From an uncultured Stenotrophomonas sp. (GTDB taxonomy: Bacteria > Pseudomonadota > Gammaproteobacteria > Xanthomonadales > Xanthomonadaceae), in contig NZ_CAMFIA010000007.1 of the NCBI RefSeq assembly GCF_945952405.1, positions 178,262 through 242,261 of the forward strand: a DNA stretch of 64,000 bases, written 5' to 3'. This document shows positions 1-8,166 of the stretch, one piece after another (within the stretch, counting starts at the first letter, position 1; each line of letters opens with the position of its first letter). Made by a program: the position numbers and the translations under genes. The notes under the pieces are model-generated. The model was not told where the DNA came from, did no database searches, and saw nothing but the letters and a program-made list of their open reading frames with translations.

Positions 1-39
1 CCGCAGCCCACGCAACCGCAGCCGGAGGCCCAGCGATGA
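1..39 (+). CDS. mreC: MreC C-terminal tail (partial)
   Basis: Only the last 12 codons lie in the window, reading PQPTQPQPEAQR and then TGA. The stop shares bases with the ATG of mreD (ATGA overlap). A Pro/Gln-rich C-terminal tail followed directly by mreD, PBP2 and rodA fits the end of MreC, the periplasm-facing scaffold of the rod-shape elongasome. The identity rests mainly on gene order because no conserved domain is visible here. Confidence 0.7.
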   Translation, partial: PQPTQPQPEAQR

Positions 40-521
40 GCCGCCTGCGCGACAACCCGTGGGTGCTGCCGGCCAGCCTGGTGGTGGCCCTGCTGCTGGG
101 CCTGCTGCCCTTGCCGGCGCTGCTGCAGCCGCTGCGCCCCTACTGGCTGGCGCTGGTGCTGGCGTACTGGGTGATTGAAGCGCCCGAGCGCGTCGGGCTG
201 GGCATTGCCTTCGCCAGCGGCGTGGTCGCCGACCTGCTGTACGGCGGTGTGCTCGGCGAACAGGCGCTGCGGCTGGTGATGCTGGCCTTCATCCTGCAGC
301 GCTTCCGCGCCCGCATCCGTTTCTTCCCGATGTCGCAGCAGATGCTGGCCATCGGGGGCCTGCTGTTCAACGACCGCATCGTCAGTGCGCTGGTCCACAT
401 CGTGGTGGATGAGCCGACCCTGCCGTGGTCGTACTGGTGGGCGCCGCTGCTGGGCATGGGCCTGTGGCCGCTGGTGTTCGTGCTGCTGGACGCGGTGCGC
501 TTCGGCAAGCGCGGGCGCTGA
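36..521 (+). CDS. mreD: Rod shape-determining protein MreD
   Basis: 161-residue inner-membrane protein with about five hydrophobic segments and almost no soluble part, the size and character of MreD. MreD works with MreB, MreC, RodA and PBP2 in lateral wall synthesis. It starts in a 4-base overlap with the preceding mreC stop and lies 3 bp before PBP2, so the genes are translationally coupled in one mre-mrd operon. Few MreD residues are diagnostic, so the call depends on topology plus context. Confidence 0.9.
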   Translation: MSRLRDNPWVLPASLVVALLLGLLPLPALLQPLRPYWLALVLAYWVIEAPERVGLGIAFASGVVADLLYGGVLGEQALRLVMLAFILQRFRARIRFFPMSQQMLAIGGLLFNDRIVSALVHIVVDEPTLPWSYWWAPLLGMGLWPLVFVLLDAVRFGKRGR

Positions 522-524
522 GCC

Positions 525-2600
525 ATGATCCCGCGCCGCCAGGTCAAGAACCCGCACGCCGAAGCCGAACAGTTCCGCCGCCGCGCGGCACTGGGTTTCC
601 TCGGTGTGCTGGTCTGCCTGCTGGGCCTGGGGGGCTGGTACTTCAAGCTGCAGGTGCTGGACCACGACGTCTACGCCACGCGCTCGGAAGCCAACCGCAT
701 CAAGCCGCGGCCGGTGGTGCCGGGGCGCGGCATGATCTACGACCGCAACGGCCGCCTGCTGGCCGAGAACGTACCGGCGTTCCGCCTGGACGTGACCCCG
801 GACAAGGTCAAGGACATGGACGCCACCCTCGAAGGGTTGGCGAAGATCATCAGCCTCAGCCCGGAAGAGCTGGAAGCATTCAACAAGTCGCGCAAGGCGC
901 GCCGCAAGTTCCTGCCGGTCACGCTGAAGCTGCGCATGAGCGACGAGGAGATGGCGCGCTTTGCGGTCGACCGCTGGCGCTTCCCCGGCGTCGAGCTGGA
1001 GCCCTACCTGACCCGGCGCTACCCGTACGGCGACCTGTTCGCGCACATCATCGGCTACGTCGGCCGTGTCGATGACAAGGACCTGGAGATCCTCGGCGAG
1101 GGCAATGCGGCGCTGACCCATATCGGCAAGTCCGGCCTGGAGCGCTATTACGAGCAGCAGCTGCGCGGCAAGGTGGGCTACGAGCAGGTCGAGACCAACG
1201 TGCAGGGCCGTGCGATCCGCACCATCGGCCGCGTCGCCGCGCAGTCCGGCGCCGACCTGCGGTTGTCGATCGACGCCGACCTGCAGCGCGCCATGGTCGC
1301 CGCCTTCGGCGACCAGGAAGGCTCGGCAGTGGCGATGGACCCGCGCACCGGCGAAGTGCTGGCGATGGTCAGCCTGCCGTCCTATGACCCCAACCTGTTC
1401 GTCAACGGCATTTCCCATGCCGATTTCAAGGCGCTGAACGAGAACCCGTCGCGGCCACAGTTCAACCGCCTGGTACTCGGCGGTGTCGCGCCGGGCTCTA
1501 CGCTGAAGCCGCTGATCGGCCTGGCCGGGCTGGATTCGGGCGTGCGCCGGCCGGAAGACAAGGTGCTGTCCACCGGCATGTTCTACCTGCCGGGGACCTC
1601 GCGTGGCTGGGGCGATGCCCACCGTGGCGGCCACGGCTGGACCGACCTGCGCAAGTCCATCGCCGAATCGGTCAACACCTATTACTACCGGCTGGCGCTG
1701 GACCTGGGCATCGAGCGCTTCGACCATTACATGGAGTACTACGGCTTCGGCCAGCCGACCGGCATCGACCTCACCGGCGAGATCGGAGGCATCCTGCCGT
1801 CGCCGGCCTACAAGCGGAAGAGCCGCAAGGAAGCCTGGTTCCCCGGCGATACGGTCAACATCAGCATCGGCCAGGGCGACTGGAAGGTCACCCCGCTGCA
1901 GCTGGCGCGTGGCGTCAGCGGCCTGGCCGATGGCCAGCTGCGCACCCCGCACCTGGTGATCCAGCAGCGCGACGGTTTCGACAGTGACTGGACGGCCATG
2001 CCGGCGGGCGAGAGCAAGCCGGTCAGCCCCAACCCCAACAATGTGCAGGCGGTGCGCGAAGGCATGATGGCGACCATGCGGCCCGGTGGCAGTGGCTGGC
2101 GCGTGGCGGTCGGTGCGCCGTACGTGATGGCCGGCAAGACCGGTACCGCGCAGGTCATCAGCCGCAAGGGCACGGCCGCAGTGAATCCCAAGAGCCTGCC
2201 AATGCACCTGCGCCACCGCGCGCTGTTCGTCGGTTTCGCACCGGTCGAGAACCCGGTGATCGCGATTGCGGTGGCGGTGGAAGGCGGCGGCTACGGCGGC
2301 TCGGCGGCTGCGCCGATCGCGCGCAAGGTGTTCGATGCCTACCTGCTGGGCAAGATGCCCGAAGGCATGCAGCCGCTGGACAGCGAACGCGGCACCACCG
2401 CCATCGGCGCTACCGCGTTCGACAACGAAGACGCCGGTGCACGCCAGGCCGGCGACCTCGCTGCGGCACAGCTGGGCGAACACCCGGTGCTGGTCGGCGT
2501 GCCCGCGCCGGCCCCGGCACCGGTACCGCAGCCGGCTGGGCCAGCCGCCGCGGCGCTGCCGGCGACGCCGCGTCCGAGCGCCGTGGAGCCCGCACGATGA
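525..2600 (+). CDS. mrdA: Penicillin-binding protein 2 (peptidoglycan DD-transpeptidase)
   Basis: 691 residues. A single N-terminal membrane anchor (about 21-42) is followed by a dimerisation domain (about 60-230) and a transpeptidase domain (about 260-620). All three penicillin-binding motifs are present: S325-T-L-K328, S382-V-N384 and K538-T-G540. It cross-links peptidoglycan in the periplasm during elongation, paired with a SEDS glycosyltransferase (RodA). The last 65 residues are a Pro/Ala-rich tail, longer than in E. coli PBP2. The TGA overlaps the rodA ATG by four bases, tying its translation to rodA. Confidence 0.97.
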   Translation: MIPRRQVKNPHAEAEQFRRRAALGFLGVLVCLLGLGGWYFKLQVLDHDVYATRSEANRIKPRPVVPGRGMIYDRNGRLLAENVPAFRLDVTPDKVKDMDATLEGLAKIISLSPEELEAFNKSRKARRKFLPVTLKLRMSDEEMARFAVDRWRFPGVELEPYLTRRYPYGDLFAHIIGYVGRVDDKDLEILGEGNAALTHIGKSGLERYYEQQLRGKVGYEQVETNVQGRAIRTIGRVAAQSGADLRLSIDADLQRAMVAAFGDQEGSAVAMDPRTGEVLAMVSLPSYDPNLFVNGISHADFKALNENPSRPQFNRLVLGGVAPGSTLKPLIGLAGLDSGVRRPEDKVLSTGMFYLPGTSRGWGDAHRGGHGWTDLRKSIAESVNTYYYRLALDLGIERFDHYMEYYGFGQPTGIDLTGEIGGILPSPAYKRKSRKEAWFPGDTVNISIGQGDWKVTPLQLARGVSGLADGQLRTPHLVIQQRDGFDSDWTAMPAGESKPVSPNPNNVQAVREGMMATMRPGGSGWRVAVGAPYVMAGKTGTAQVISRKGTAAVNPKSLPMHLRHRALFVGFAPVENPVIAIAVAVEGGGYGGSAAAPIARKVFDAYLLGKMPEGMQPLDSERGTTAIGATAFDNEDAGARQAGDLAAAQLGEHPVLVGVPAPAPAPVPQPAGPAAAALPATPRPSAVEPAR

Positions 2601-3709
2601 AGGTGTTCCTGCGCTGGGCCGGCGACATGCTGCGCCGCTTCTTCAGCACGCTGGACTGGGTACTGTGCCTGGCCCTGGGCACGCTGATGGTGATCGGCCT
2701 GGCCACCTTGAAGAGCGCCGGTGGCGACGGCCTGGTAATGGCCCAGGGCGCGCGTTTCGCGGTGGGCATGGCGGCGTTGTGGGGCATCTCGCGGGTACCG
2801 ATCCTGCGCATCCGCTCGGCCACGCCGATGATCTACGCGATCTCGATGATTCCGCTGCTGGCGGTGTTCGTGCTGGGCACCGGCAAGTATGGCCGGCAGT
2901 GGCTGGACCTGAAGTTCTTCTACCTGCAGCCGGCCGAACTGCTGAAGGTCAGCCTGCCGATGATGGTGGCCTGGTACCTGCACAAGATGCCGCTGCCACC
3001 GCGCTTCAGCACGGTGCTGACCGCGCTGGTCATCATCGGCGTGCCGACCGGCCTGGTCATGCTGCAGCCCGACTTCGGCACCGGTGTCCTGATCGCCGCC
3101 AGCGGCGTGTTCGTGCTGCTGCTGGCGGGACTGCCGTGGTGGTGGGTCGGCCTCGGCGTGGGGGGCGTTGCCGCGGTCGCGCCGGTGGCCTGGTTCTGGC
3201 TGCTGCGACCGTACCAGAAGGATCGCATCATGATGTTCCTGGACCCGGAGATGGACGCGCTGGGCGCCGGCTGGAACATCATCCAGTCGAAGATCGCGAT
3301 CGGCTCGGGCGGCTTCGACGGCAAGGGCTGGGGCGAAGGTTCGCAGTCGCACCTGAACTTCATTCCCGAGCAGACCACCGACTTCGCGTTCTCGGTGCTG
3401 AGCGAGGAATTCGGCTGGATCGGCGTGGCCACGGTGCTGGCGCTGTACCTGGTGGTGATCGGGCGTTGCCTGTGGATCGCCAGCCAGTCGCGCGATTCCT
3501 ATTCGCGCCTGCTGGCCGGTGCCACCGGGCTGGCGTTCTTCGTCTACGTGCTGGTCAACGGCGGGATGATTTCCGGCCTGCTGCCGGTGGTGGGCGTGCC
3601 GATGCCGCTGATCAGCTACGGCGGTACCTCGGCGGTCTCGCTGCTGGCGGGCTTCGGGCTGGTGATGGCGGTGCGCAGCCACAATCCGGTGCACGGCGGT
3701 TACGGCTAG
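2597..3709 (+). CDS. rodA: SEDS peptidoglycan glycosyltransferase RodA
   Basis: 370 residues, ten predicted membrane spans, SEDS family. RodA polymerises lipid II into glycan strands as partner of PBP2. The catalytic aspartate of the family falls in TTDFAFSVL at D262, the same number as in E. coli RodA. The conserved C-terminal loop GLLPVVGVPMPLISYGG is present. The start overlaps the PBP2 stop. A close full-length paralogue follows immediately, which is unusual. Confidence 0.96.
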   Translation: MKVFLRWAGDMLRRFFSTLDWVLCLALGTLMVIGLATLKSAGGDGLVMAQGARFAVGMAALWGISRVPILRIRSATPMIYAISMIPLLAVFVLGTGKYGRQWLDLKFFYLQPAELLKVSLPMMVAWYLHKMPLPPRFSTVLTALVIIGVPTGLVMLQPDFGTGVLIAASGVFVLLLAGLPWWWVGLGVGGVAAVAPVAWFWLLRPYQKDRIMMFLDPEMDALGAGWNIIQSKIAIGSGGFDGKGWGEGSQSHLNFIPEQTTDFAFSVLSEEFGWIGVATVLALYLVVIGRCLWIASQSRDSYSRLLAGATGLAFFVYVLVNGGMISGLLPVVGVPMPLISYGGTSAVSLLAGFGLVMAVRSHNPVHGGYG

Positions 3710-3714
3710 CACTG

Positions 3715-3744
3715 TAAGCAGCCGAGCATGGCTCGGCTCTACAG
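3715..3744. repeat. SMAG-type palindrome between the two rodA genes
   Basis: AGCCGAGC-AT-GGCTCGGCT hairpin at 3720-3738, with the GTAG head on the minus strand at 3739-3742. This is the short palindrome class called SMAG in S. maltophilia. It reaches into the apparent 5' end of the next open frame, which argues that the next gene starts further downstream. Confidence 0.8.
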
Positions 3745-3799
3745 AGGGCCGAAGCGGCCTGACAGCTTCACGCAAGCGCGCGTTGCTACCGTGGCCGGC

Positions 3800-4894
3800 G
3801 TGTACTGGAAACGACTCCTGGGCGGCTGCCGTGAGGCGGTGCGCACGATCGATCTGCCGTTGCTGGCCGCGCTGTTGATCCTGATGGGTGCTGGCCTGGC
3901 GGTGCTGCACAGCGTATCCGGCCCGGTGGCCGGGCAGGCGGCGCGCTTTGCCGGCGGCCTGTTGGCGATGTGGCTGCTGTCGCGGGTTCCGCTGCCGCGC
4001 CTGCGCGCGTGGACGCCCGCGCTGTATGCGGCGTCGATGCTGCCGCTGATGGCGGTCTACGTGATCGGCACCGGCAAGTACGGACAGCGCTGGCTCAACC
4101 TCGGCGTGTTCTACCTGCAGCCGTCGGAGCTGCTCAAGCTGAGCCTGCCGTTGATGATGGCGTGGTACCTGCACCGGCAACCGCTGCCACCGTCGCCACG
4201 CACGGTGCTGACATCGGCGGTGCTGATCGGCGTGCCGGCGGTGCTGATCCTGATGCAGCCCAATCTCGGCACCGCCACGCTGGTCACCGCCAGCGGCGTG
4301 TTCGCCCTGCTGCTGGCCGGCCTGCACTGGGGCTGGGTGGCCACCGGCGCCACCGGACTGGCGGTGGCCGCGCCGTTGGCGTGGTTCGGCCTGCTGCGGC
4401 AGTACCAGAAGGATCGCGTGCTGACCTTCCTCGACCCGGCGGCGGACCCGCTGGGTACCGGCTGGAACATCCTGCAGTCGCGCATCGCGATTGGCTCCGG
4501 GGGCTGGCAGGGCCGCGGCTGGGGGCAGGGCACCCAGGCCACGCTGGATTTCCTGCCCGAATACACGACCGACTTTGCATTCTCGGTGCTGGCCGAAGAA
4601 TTCGGCTGGATCGGCGTAGCGACGCTGTTCGCGTTGTACCTGTTCGTTGTCGGGCGCTGCCTGTGGATCGCGGTGCACGCACGCGACACCCATGCACGGT
4701 TGCTGGCCGGCAGCCTCGGGCTGGCCTTCTTCGTCTATGTACTGGTGAACGGTGGAATGATCTCCGGCCTGCTGCCGGTGGTGGGTATTCCGATGCCGTT
4801 GATCAGCTACGGCGGGACATCGGCGGTTTCGCTGCTGGCCGGCATCGGGCTGGTGATGGCGGTGCGCGGGCATCGGCCGGTGCACGGGGGATAG
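3800..4894 (+). CDS. Second RodA-like SEDS glycosyltransferase (tandem paralogue)
   Basis: About 364 residues from GTG 3800, with the same topology and motifs as the RodA just upstream: GTGKYGQRWLN, a long periplasmic loop, TTDFAFSVLAEEFGW with the catalytic Asp (about D258), and GLLPVVGIPMPLISYGG. It appears fully functional. The open frame continues upstream to an ATG at 3728, but that codon lies in a SMAG palindrome. GTG at 3791 or 3800 gives a protein that aligns with RodA from its N-terminus; no clear ribosome binding site decides between them. It may serve another PBP or be a redundant copy. No PBP gene follows it. Confidence 0.9.
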   Translation: MYWKRLLGGCREAVRTIDLPLLAALLILMGAGLAVLHSVSGPVAGQAARFAGGLLAMWLLSRVPLPRLRAWTPALYAASMLPLMAVYVIGTGKYGQRWLNLGVFYLQPSELLKLSLPLMMAWYLHRQPLPPSPRTVLTSAVLIGVPAVLILMQPNLGTATLVTASGVFALLLAGLHWGWVATGATGLAVAAPLAWFGLLRQYQKDRVLTFLDPAADPLGTGWNILQSRIAIGSGGWQGRGWGQGTQATLDFLPEYTTDFAFSVLAEEFGWIGVATLFALYLFVVGRCLWIAVHARDTHARLLAGSLGLAFFVYVLVNGGMISGLLPVVGIPMPLISYGGTSAVSLLAGIGLVMAVRGHRPVHGG

Positions 4895-4898
4895 GGGT

Positions 4899-5184
4899 TC
4901 CAGCCAACGGCGCCGCCCCTCGTGGGTGGTCGCATAACGCGGCTCATGTGTGGGGCGGGCGCGGTGGGTTCGCAGGACACGCCGTAAACCCGTCCCTGGG
5001 GGCTTGGCAGCCGCTTGCTGCGTACACGGCAAGACCGGGGTTGGGCGTCCTGCCCAACCCGCCCGAGGCATGCCTCGGGCCCATGCGGCTGACACCCCCG
5101 CGTATACCCAACCCGACCAGCCCACCCGCGGCTTCTGCTTTCCGCAACAAACCCCACCCACGAGGGGCGGCGCCGTTGGCTGGA
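4899..5184. repeat. Inverted-repeat element with 31-bp perfect termini (copy A)
   Basis: Arms at 4899-4929 and 5154-5184 are perfect reverse complements over 31 bases and enclose 224 bp. Inside are a perfect 20-bp palindrome GCCCGAGGCATGCCTCGGGC at 5061-5080 and a GGGTTGGGC/GCCCAACCC hairpin just before it. Two internal words, ACGCCGTAAACCC (4979-4991) and TGGGGGCTTGGC (4997-5008), recur in the same order in the element at 63833-64000. No transposase frame and no obvious target duplication were seen. It looks like a non-autonomous MITE- or BIME-like repeat. Confidence 0.75.
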
Positions 5185-5301
5185 CACTTCCTGACTCTGC
5201 GCAACGCCCGTTGTGTAAGCGTTCTCACGCTCCGTCATAGCGGTATCCCTGCTGACGAAAGTCCATAAAAAGCGTTAGCTGGTTCACACTTTTACAGCGC
5301 G

Positions 5302-5315
5302 TTGATCCTGATCAA
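5302..5315. promoter_or_regulatory. FNR/Anr-type binding site
   Basis: TTGATCCTGATCAA matches the FNR consensus TTGAT-N4-ATCAA at every defined position. A -10-like CACAAT lies at 5338-5343 on the + strand, putting a start near 5350. That is the spacing of a class II FNR-activated promoter (site centred at -41.5). The site is about 335 bp before mltB, so the direct product is probably an untranslated RNA or a long mltB leader. Binding itself is inferred. Confidence 0.6.
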
Positions 5316-5349
5316 TGGACTTGTCGTAATCGGCCTGCACAATGGCGGC

Positions 5350-5560
5350 CCGTTCGGCACGGCGCGCCGTCAATCGATGCAGCGCGAGGGGGCGTCGAGC
5401 GGGAAGCAGTACTGATCCAACGGGTACAGGGAGCGCGGGGTACTGCCACTGGGGAGCGGCAGCCGCGCAGGTATCGACCGGATCCGGTCGCCGGTTGCGT
5501 CTGCGGGGATGGGGACGCAACCGGCAACCTCTGCCTGAATGGGGAAGAGTGATCACGACG
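5350..5560 (+). ncRNA. Candidate structured RNA downstream of the FNR site
   Basis: No convincing protein is encoded here, yet the strand can fold strongly. There is a perfect 16-bp palindrome CGACCGGATCCGGTCG at 5475-5490. A 12-bp stem pairs GCCGGTTGCGTC (5490-5501) with GACGCAACCGGC (5514-5525) around a GGGGA-containing loop. CTGCC/GGCAG encloses another GGGGA loop near 5446-5465, and more GGGA/GGGGA motifs lie in single-stranded stretches. Repeated GGA in loops is the signature of CsrA/RsmA-sequestering RNAs. The ends are estimates and no clear U-tract terminator was found. It could instead be an mltB leader. Confidence 0.35.
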
Positions 5561-5649
5561 TCTTCACATTTCCCGCTGCTCGCAGGCAAATCGTTGTGAT
5601 TCATGGTGTTAGGGGTTTTAATTCATCTATGACCTGCTAACCTGCGACG

Positions 5650-6795
5650 ATGATTCGACGCACTCTGGCCTGCATGCTCACCCTCGGCCTGGTCGCCTGC
5701 GCGACCCAGCCGAAGTCCCCGCCGTCTTCGCCCCAGGCCAGCAGTACGCCGCGCCAGCCCGCCGCCAAGGTTCATGGCCCGGCCGAGGCGGCACCCGAAG
5801 CCACCGCTGCCACGGCGCCGCCGGTTGACCTCACGCCGGTACCGTTCGACGTCGCGCGGGCCCGCTTCATCGCCGATACCGCCAAGCGCTATGGCCTGAA
5901 GCCGGACCAGATCAGCAGCGTGCTCGACCAGGCCCAGGTCCGCCAGCCGATCATCGCCGCGATGTCGCGCCCGGCAGAGCGGGTCAAGCCGTGGAACGAA
6001 TACCGGCCGATGTTCATCAGCAAGGCGCGCATCGATGGCGGCCGTGCGTTCCTGGCCGAGCATCGCGCTGAGCTGGATCGCGTGCAGCAGCGCACCGGGG
6101 TGCCGGCCGAAGTGATCGTGGCGATCATCGGCGTGGAAACCAGCTACGGCAAGAACGCCGGCAGTCATCGCGTGCTGGATGCGCTGTACACGCTGGCGTT
6201 CTATTACCCGCGCAGTGGCGACCCCGCCAAGCTGGAACGCGAAGTCCGCCGCGAACTGTTCTTCCGCGACGAGCTGGCCAAGCTGTTCGAGCTGGGCCGC
6301 GAAGAGAAGCTGGACATCACCACGCTCAAGGGCAGCTATGCCGGTGCGATGGGCATGGGCCAGTTCATGCCGTCCAGCTACCTCGATTACGCCGTGGATG
6401 GCAACGGCGATGGCCGCCGCGACCTGTTCAACAGCTATGACGACGTGTTCTCGTCCATCGCCAACTACTTCGTGAAGAAGGGCGGCTGGGTGCGGGGCGG
6501 GCAGGTCGCCGTGCCGGCCACGCTGGCAGCGGGCCGCGAAGAATTCAATCCGACCGAATGGATGCCGACCTGGTCGCTGGCCGAGCTGGCGCAGCGTGGC
6601 TACCAGCCGAGCGCAGCGGTGCAGCCGGGCGCCACCGCGACCCCGATCACCCTTGAAGGCAGCACCGGCAAGCAGTACTGGCTGGGCTTCCAGAACTACT
6701 ACGCGATCACCCGCTACAACCTCTCGAAAATGTACGCGATGGCCGTGTTCCAGTTGTCCCAGGCCATCGCCGGACAGGAGCTGCCCCCGGCATGA
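5650..6795 (+). CDS. mltB: Lytic murein transglycosylase B
   Basis: 381 residues. A lipoprotein signal ends at LVAC (C17), then comes a Pro/Ala-rich linker to about residue 65 and an MltB catalytic domain. The catalytic Glu is E163 in GVETSYGKNAG, with GSYAGAMGMGQFMPSS downstream, both diagnostic of MltB. It cleaves glycan strands to 1,6-anhydro-MurNAc ends at the outer membrane. The stop overlaps the rlpA ATG by four bases, so the two lipoproteins are cotranslated. The ribosome binding site is weak. Confidence 0.95.
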   Translation: MIRRTLACMLTLGLVACATQPKSPPSSPQASSTPRQPAAKVHGPAEAAPEATAATAPPVDLTPVPFDVARARFIADTAKRYGLKPDQISSVLDQAQVRQPIIAAMSRPAERVKPWNEYRPMFISKARIDGGRAFLAEHRAELDRVQQRTGVPAEVIVAIIGVETSYGKNAGSHRVLDALYTLAFYYPRSGDPAKLEREVRRELFFRDELAKLFELGREEKLDITTLKGSYAGAMGMGQFMPSSYLDYAVDGNGDGRRDLFNSYDDVFSSIANYFVKKGGWVRGGQVAVPATLAAGREEFNPTEWMPTWSLAELAQRGYQPSAAVQPGATATPITLEGSTGKQYWLGFQNYYAITRYNLSKMYAMAVFQLSQAIAGQELPPA

Positions 6796-8066
6796 ACATC
6801 AGATGGCTGGTCCCAGGCTTGATCGTCCTCGCGCTGGCCGCCTGCAGCAGCGCGCCGAAGAAGCCGGCCACGGCCGGCCACGGTGGCAAGTCCGGCGGCA
6901 CGCTGGTGCAGGGCCGCGGCTCGCGACCGGCGCACTGCCCGGAAGGCTCGCCGTACGCGGCGGCCAAGGAAGACCTGAGCACCCGCGGCAACTACACCGC
7001 CGGGGGCCTGTACAAGCCGGGCGTGCGTGACAGCACCCCGGACTACGTTCCCAACGTGGCCTGCATTCCCGAGCCGGAAGTAACGGCCGAGGAACGCTCG
7101 GCGATCGGCAACAAGTCGCCGTACGTGGTGCTGGGCAAGTCGTACAACGTGCTTGACGACACCCGCAACTATGTCGAGCGCGGCACCGCGTCGTACTACG
7201 GCGCCAAGTTCCATGGCCGCCTGACCTCCAACCGCGAGGTCTATGACATGTACCAGTTCACCGCCGCGCACAAGACGCTGCCGCTGCCCAGCTTTGCCCG
7301 CGTGACCAATCTGGACAATGGTGAATCGGTGATCGTGCGCGTCAACGACCGCGGCCCGTTCCATGATGGCCGCGTGGTCGATCTCAGCTATGCCGCCGCG
7401 GTGCGCCTGGGCATCACCCAGCGCGGCACCGGCAATGTCGAGGTGCGCGCGCTGCAGCCGGGCGAAAGCAACCTGCTGGCGCAGAAGCCGTCGCGCCGCG
7501 AGCGCCGTGCGGCCGAAGCCGCGGCCAGCGCGGTGGCCAGTGCACGCCCGGCAGCCAGCACGCGCACCGCCGCCGACAGCGACATCGATCGCCTGGTCAA
7601 GCGCCTGCCGGCCGATGGCATGCCTGCGCGTGGCCAGCCCGCCACCACCCAGGGCGTGGCCAGCAGCGTGCCGGACGTGGCGGTCAGCAGCCTGCCGCCG
7701 AGCGCGCCGCCTTCGCGCAGCCCCGCGCCGGTTGCCGCCGTTGTCGCCAGCAGTGCCCCGCGCGCGGTGGCAGCGGCGCCGGTGCGCAGCGCCGCGGTCA
7801 CGCCGGCCGCCCCCAGCCTGTCGCAACAGGTGGTGGGCGCGGTGATGGTGCAGGTCGCCAGTTTCTCCAACCGCGACAACGCCAACCGTGCGATGGGCCA
7901 GCTCAATGCCGCCGGCATCGTCGGCGCGACCATCAGTGACATCGCCGCCGGTGGCCGCACCCTGTTCCGCCTGCGGGTTCCCGCCAGCGACCATGCCAGC
8001 GCCGCGGAACTTGTCGGCCGTATCGCCGGTCTGGGCCTGGGTTCGCCGCAGATCGTCAAGGATTGA
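6792..8066 (+). CDS. rlpA: Septal ring lytic transglycosylase RlpA
   Basis: 424 residues. The lipobox LALAAC gives lipidated C18. A double-psi beta-barrel domain at about 125-225 has GTASYYGAKFHG and the RVNDRGPF motif. A long Ala/Pro/Ser-rich linker leads to a C-terminal SPOR domain (about 350-424, starting VMVQVASFSNRDNA) that binds denuded glycan at division sites. RlpA cleaves stem-less glycan during daughter-cell separation. It overlaps mltB and precedes dacC by about 100 bp. Confidence 0.95.
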   Translation: MNIRWLVPGLIVLALAACSSAPKKPATAGHGGKSGGTLVQGRGSRPAHCPEGSPYAAAKEDLSTRGNYTAGGLYKPGVRDSTPDYVPNVACIPEPEVTAEERSAIGNKSPYVVLGKSYNVLDDTRNYVERGTASYYGAKFHGRLTSNREVYDMYQFTAAHKTLPLPSFARVTNLDNGESVIVRVNDRGPFHDGRVVDLSYAAAVRLGITQRGTGNVEVRALQPGESNLLAQKPSRRERRAAEAAASAVASARPAASTRTAADSDIDRLVKRLPADGMPARGQPATTQGVASSVPDVAVSSLPPSAPPSRSPAPVAAVVASSAPRAVAAAPVRSAAVTPAAPSLSQQVVGAVMVQVASFSNRDNANRAMGQLNAAGIVGATISDIAAGGRTLFRLRVPASDHASAAELVGRIAGLGLGSPQIVKD

Positions 8067-8166
8067 TCCGCGCGGGCCGGTGCTGCCGGCCCACGCTCCC
8101 CCGGCCTTACAATGGCCGTTACGTTCCACCCTCCATTCCTGGCCGTCCCCTGGAGCCTGCTGTCCA

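Noticed and set aside
2339-5161. A 940-codon open frame on the minus strand across PBP2 and rodA
   Set aside because: Antisense shadow of high-GC genes: low-complexity Arg/His/Gln-rich translation, no domain, no start signal, and the + strand genes have full family motifs.
5215-5236. Possible Clp/CRP site TGTGTAAGCGTTCTCACG
   Set aside because: Spacing between the half sites is eight instead of six bases and only one half site is good.
5284-5604. A 106-residue minus-strand frame over the FNR site region
   Set aside because: Composition is typical of shadow frames and it would be read through the FNR site; hairpins on the + strand explain the region better.
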